Assembly (NCBI GenBank): GCA_947650285.1
Contig: CANTFL010001486.1
Coordinates: forward strand, 248,001-312,000
Length of the DNA stretch: 64,000 bases
Direction of reading: 5' to 3'
From: Hyaloperonospora brassicae
Lineage: Eukaryota > Oomycota > Peronosporomycetes > Peronosporales > Peronosporaceae
In this document: one piece after another, positions 62,100 through 64,000 of the stretch
How the letters are laid out: each line of letters starts with the position of its first letter
How positions within the stretch are numbered: position 1 is the first letter of the stretch
Translations under genes and position numbers: made by a program
Notes under the pieces: model-generated
Seen by the model: only the letters and a program-made list of their open reading frames with translations
The model's database searches: none
What the model was told of the DNA's origin: nothing

Positions 62100-64000
62100 T
62101 CACCCCTCCCTTAGCCATCAGTCACTATAATGAGTAATTAATTCGTTGGTGACAGAGAGACCACCGTCGTGTCGATTTGAGGACGGGGAGCACTTGTTTG
62201 TATTTCCCTTCTCTCTTCGACTTTGGAGCGCATGACAAGTCGGTACATGGGCTCGCGAGAAAGGCTGCGTCCGAAGCGGCTGCACAGATGCGTGCAGCCG
62301 GAGGATGGCAAGACACTAAAGGCTCGGCAGCAGGCGATAATGCGCCTGCTGCTGCTAAAAAGCAGCCTGCAACACCCATGATTGCAGGTGCACGTGGTCA
62401 TCCACGTGCAGCTTCTTCACCCGCATCTTCGGCCGCGGGTGGACTACCCATGGACGTCGACCCCGATTTAGAGGTGCTCTATTTGGGTGATTCGGATCCC
62501 CATCCAACTCCAAGTCGTCCGCAAAGCCCGACCGTACGGTTGCGGAAACAAAGACTGCTGCGCCTCGCGGCAGTCTCGATCCTGAATTGCGGCATGAGAT
62601 GTTCGGTTCATCCGACGATTCCGGGAATTCGTCGCCGGGATCGACCCGATCGCGCTCGTATTCAAACGAGGCGAGTGTGCAACATGAGAACGTCATCATC
62701 ATGACGATGTCGATAACTCTTCGCGGAGTCATCGTAGCCATAGCCGCATTAATACGAGGTATTGCGGTGATCGTGGTGCCAGTGCTTACGTTGGCACCAC
62801 GCAAGAGGAGTAGGATCGTGACGCGTTGCGATCTGGTCCTAAAAACAAGCCATTGATGCCCTCCGTGAGCGAGCTGAGAGGGTGGTATGGGTTTACTACT
62901 TGTAGTTTTCAAATCCCACTCTTTGACTCGTCAAATATCCATGGTCTTGACCCCAGTGCGAATCATTATTGCACTGGGCATGACTTTTACATCGATGTCT
63001 TCTTAAGACATCGATGGTACCACGGCAACCGAAAGAGAGACGAGCTCTCTTTGGTTTAGGCGTTGAATTCGTTTATCGGCAACATTGAGAATGTTGGCCG
63101 CAAGGTTTGGCTGGACAAACTCGATGTTGCTCGCAACAGGTCCGAGCTGAAGTCTCATACCGGTGCTCGGTACAAATTGCACAGTTTGTATCGAGATGTA
63201 GATTTAACTTGACCCTCGTGGGGAGAGAAATGTCTGAGTTGTGTTGACAACTCAGTTTGCGCCCCTGGGACGGCGTACCTCCTTAATCTCCCTACTGTAG
63301 GGTGCGCATCTCGTCCGAGATGCGTCATGGAATTCAGAACCTACAATCCCTTAACGAATATAGCGGGCGTTTGTACGACGATGGCCCTCTATCGTCGGGT
63401 GTGTCTCGTTGTAGTTCTCGACGATACCGGGCACATCCAACATCATCTGGGAGCCCCGCTCCCAGCTGTTCCAAGAGGGTGGATACCCTCACCACTGGAC
63501 GAGGTAACTTGTCCTTGATCCTAAATTGTCACGGTGGTTCAAGATAAGCTCCACCAGGAAGAGATAACCACCGTGAGAGTCAATTTGAGGATGCGGAGGA
63601 GGAGGGAAACCTCCTCCAAGTAGTTCTGCTTGCTATCTCGACCTGAAGCGAGGTGGATCGCCCAATTGTAGAATTGCGCGAGAATTTGGAGCACGAGCGA
63701 GACAGGCGTTTCGCTCTGACCGACACTGTGCGGCAGAACCGCAAGGATTGCGAGACCGAGTGTGCGAAGGACCGTGATGAGTACGCGGTCGCGCAACCGC
63801 AGGTCGAGCGCGAAATCCGCTCCCTCATTGAGGAGCTGGGGACGGCACGCATGAAGATCTCTCGGCTGAACGGAGAGGTCCCTTCATTACGCATCCAGAC
63901 TAATCGTGTGGAGCGCGAACGCAAGAGCCTGATGGAAGTTCTTGAACGTGGGGGTTATCTTCGTCGTCGGAAGAGGGCTCGTACTGACAGTACGGGTGGA
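62100..64000 (+). mobile_element. Leader and gag-like region of the Gypsy-like element (partial)
   Basis: Downstream of the LTR a plus-strand frame with ATG at 62,288 encodes an Ala/Pro-rich head and the acidic segment MDVDPDLEVLYLGDSD, then continues after a frameshift near 62,560 as ELRHEMFGSSDDSGNS (frame at 62,587-62,856). Stops interrupt 62,857-63,640. From 63,647 to the window end a frame stays open and is a strong coiled coil (VELRENLEHERDRR, then about 100 residues rich in Glu, Arg and Leu). Pro/Asp-rich heads plus coiled coils fit gag regions of oomycete Gypsy elements; protease and reverse transcriptase would lie beyond the window. Confidence 0.55.
63647..64000 (+). pseudogene. Coiled-coil gag-like frame, open to the window edge
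   Basis: 118 codons without a stop, directly after a TGA and without an early ATG. Highly charged with heptad-like Leu/Ile spacing (RSLIEELGTARMKISRLN). It is probably the C-terminal gag part of the Gypsy-like element; the missing start suggests an upstream frameshift or a damaged copy. Confidence 0.45.

Noticed and set aside
1..64000. RXLR, Crinkler or other secreted effector genes
   Set aside because: I looked for RXLR-EER, LFLAK/HVLVVVP and signal-peptide starts among the frames in the repeat-rich interval and found none that I could support.

Overview
The window looks like a piece of an oomycete (Phytophthora / downy-mildew type) nuclear genome. The evidence is two plasma-membrane H+-ATPase genes of the oomycete type (about 1,070 residues with a long lumenal/extracellular insert near the C-terminus), an oomycete-style initiator plus flanking element in front of them (TTCATTCC then CAATTTGCC), compact GC-rich genes with few introns of about 65-95 bp, and an AT-richer interior full of degraded transposons. 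No window-wide search was possible, so species is not assigned.

Layout. 1-26 kb is gene-rich: H+-ATPase copy A (2.3-5.5 kb, +), an RPA-interacting-protein (RPAIN) homologue (+), a TMEM128-like membrane protein (-), the GATOR1 subunit IML1/DEPDC5 (-), a UBA/CUE-like protein (+), an AGC kinase with its own UBA/CUE-like N-terminus and a previously hidden first exon (+), a carnitine acyltransferase (-), a CCDC137-like nucleolar protein (-) and mitochondrial malate dehydrogenase (+). 26-48.3 kb is a repeat graveyard: a LINE remnant, a pogo/Tigger element with terminal inverted repeats and TA duplication (27,978-31,103), LINE reverse-transcriptase and endonuclease remnants, and two adjacent Mutator-like elements, the second with terminal inverted repeats and a 9-bp target duplication (44,220-48,312). 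The pogo and the second Mutator-like element are each split by a copy of the same solo-LTR-like sequence (29,140-29,964 and 45,808-46,831), both with 4-bp target duplications. 49.6-56.5 kb is gene-rich again: the urease accessory GTPase UreG (-), a five-exon methyltransferase of the METTL13/EEF1AKMT4 type (-) and H+-ATPase copy B (-), which faces copy A across the repeat block. 58.7-59.9 kb is a 121-bp tandem array (10.4 copies) whose unit folds into several short perfect hairpins, two with classic stable tetraloops. 61.6-64 kb is the 5' part of a Gypsy-like retroelement (LTR, leader, gag-like coiled coil) packed with dozens of perfect short hairpins.

How it fits together. The protein genes are mostly unrelated housekeeping functions (proton pumping, TORC1 nutrient signalling, acyl-carnitine and malate metabolism, urease maturation, RPA import). 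The structures I found most striking are the hairpin-rich 121-bp array and the hairpin-dense retroelement next to it; the nested insertions give a clear relative history (DNA transposons first, LTR element later). Exon structures, hairpins and repeat boundaries were read by eye.
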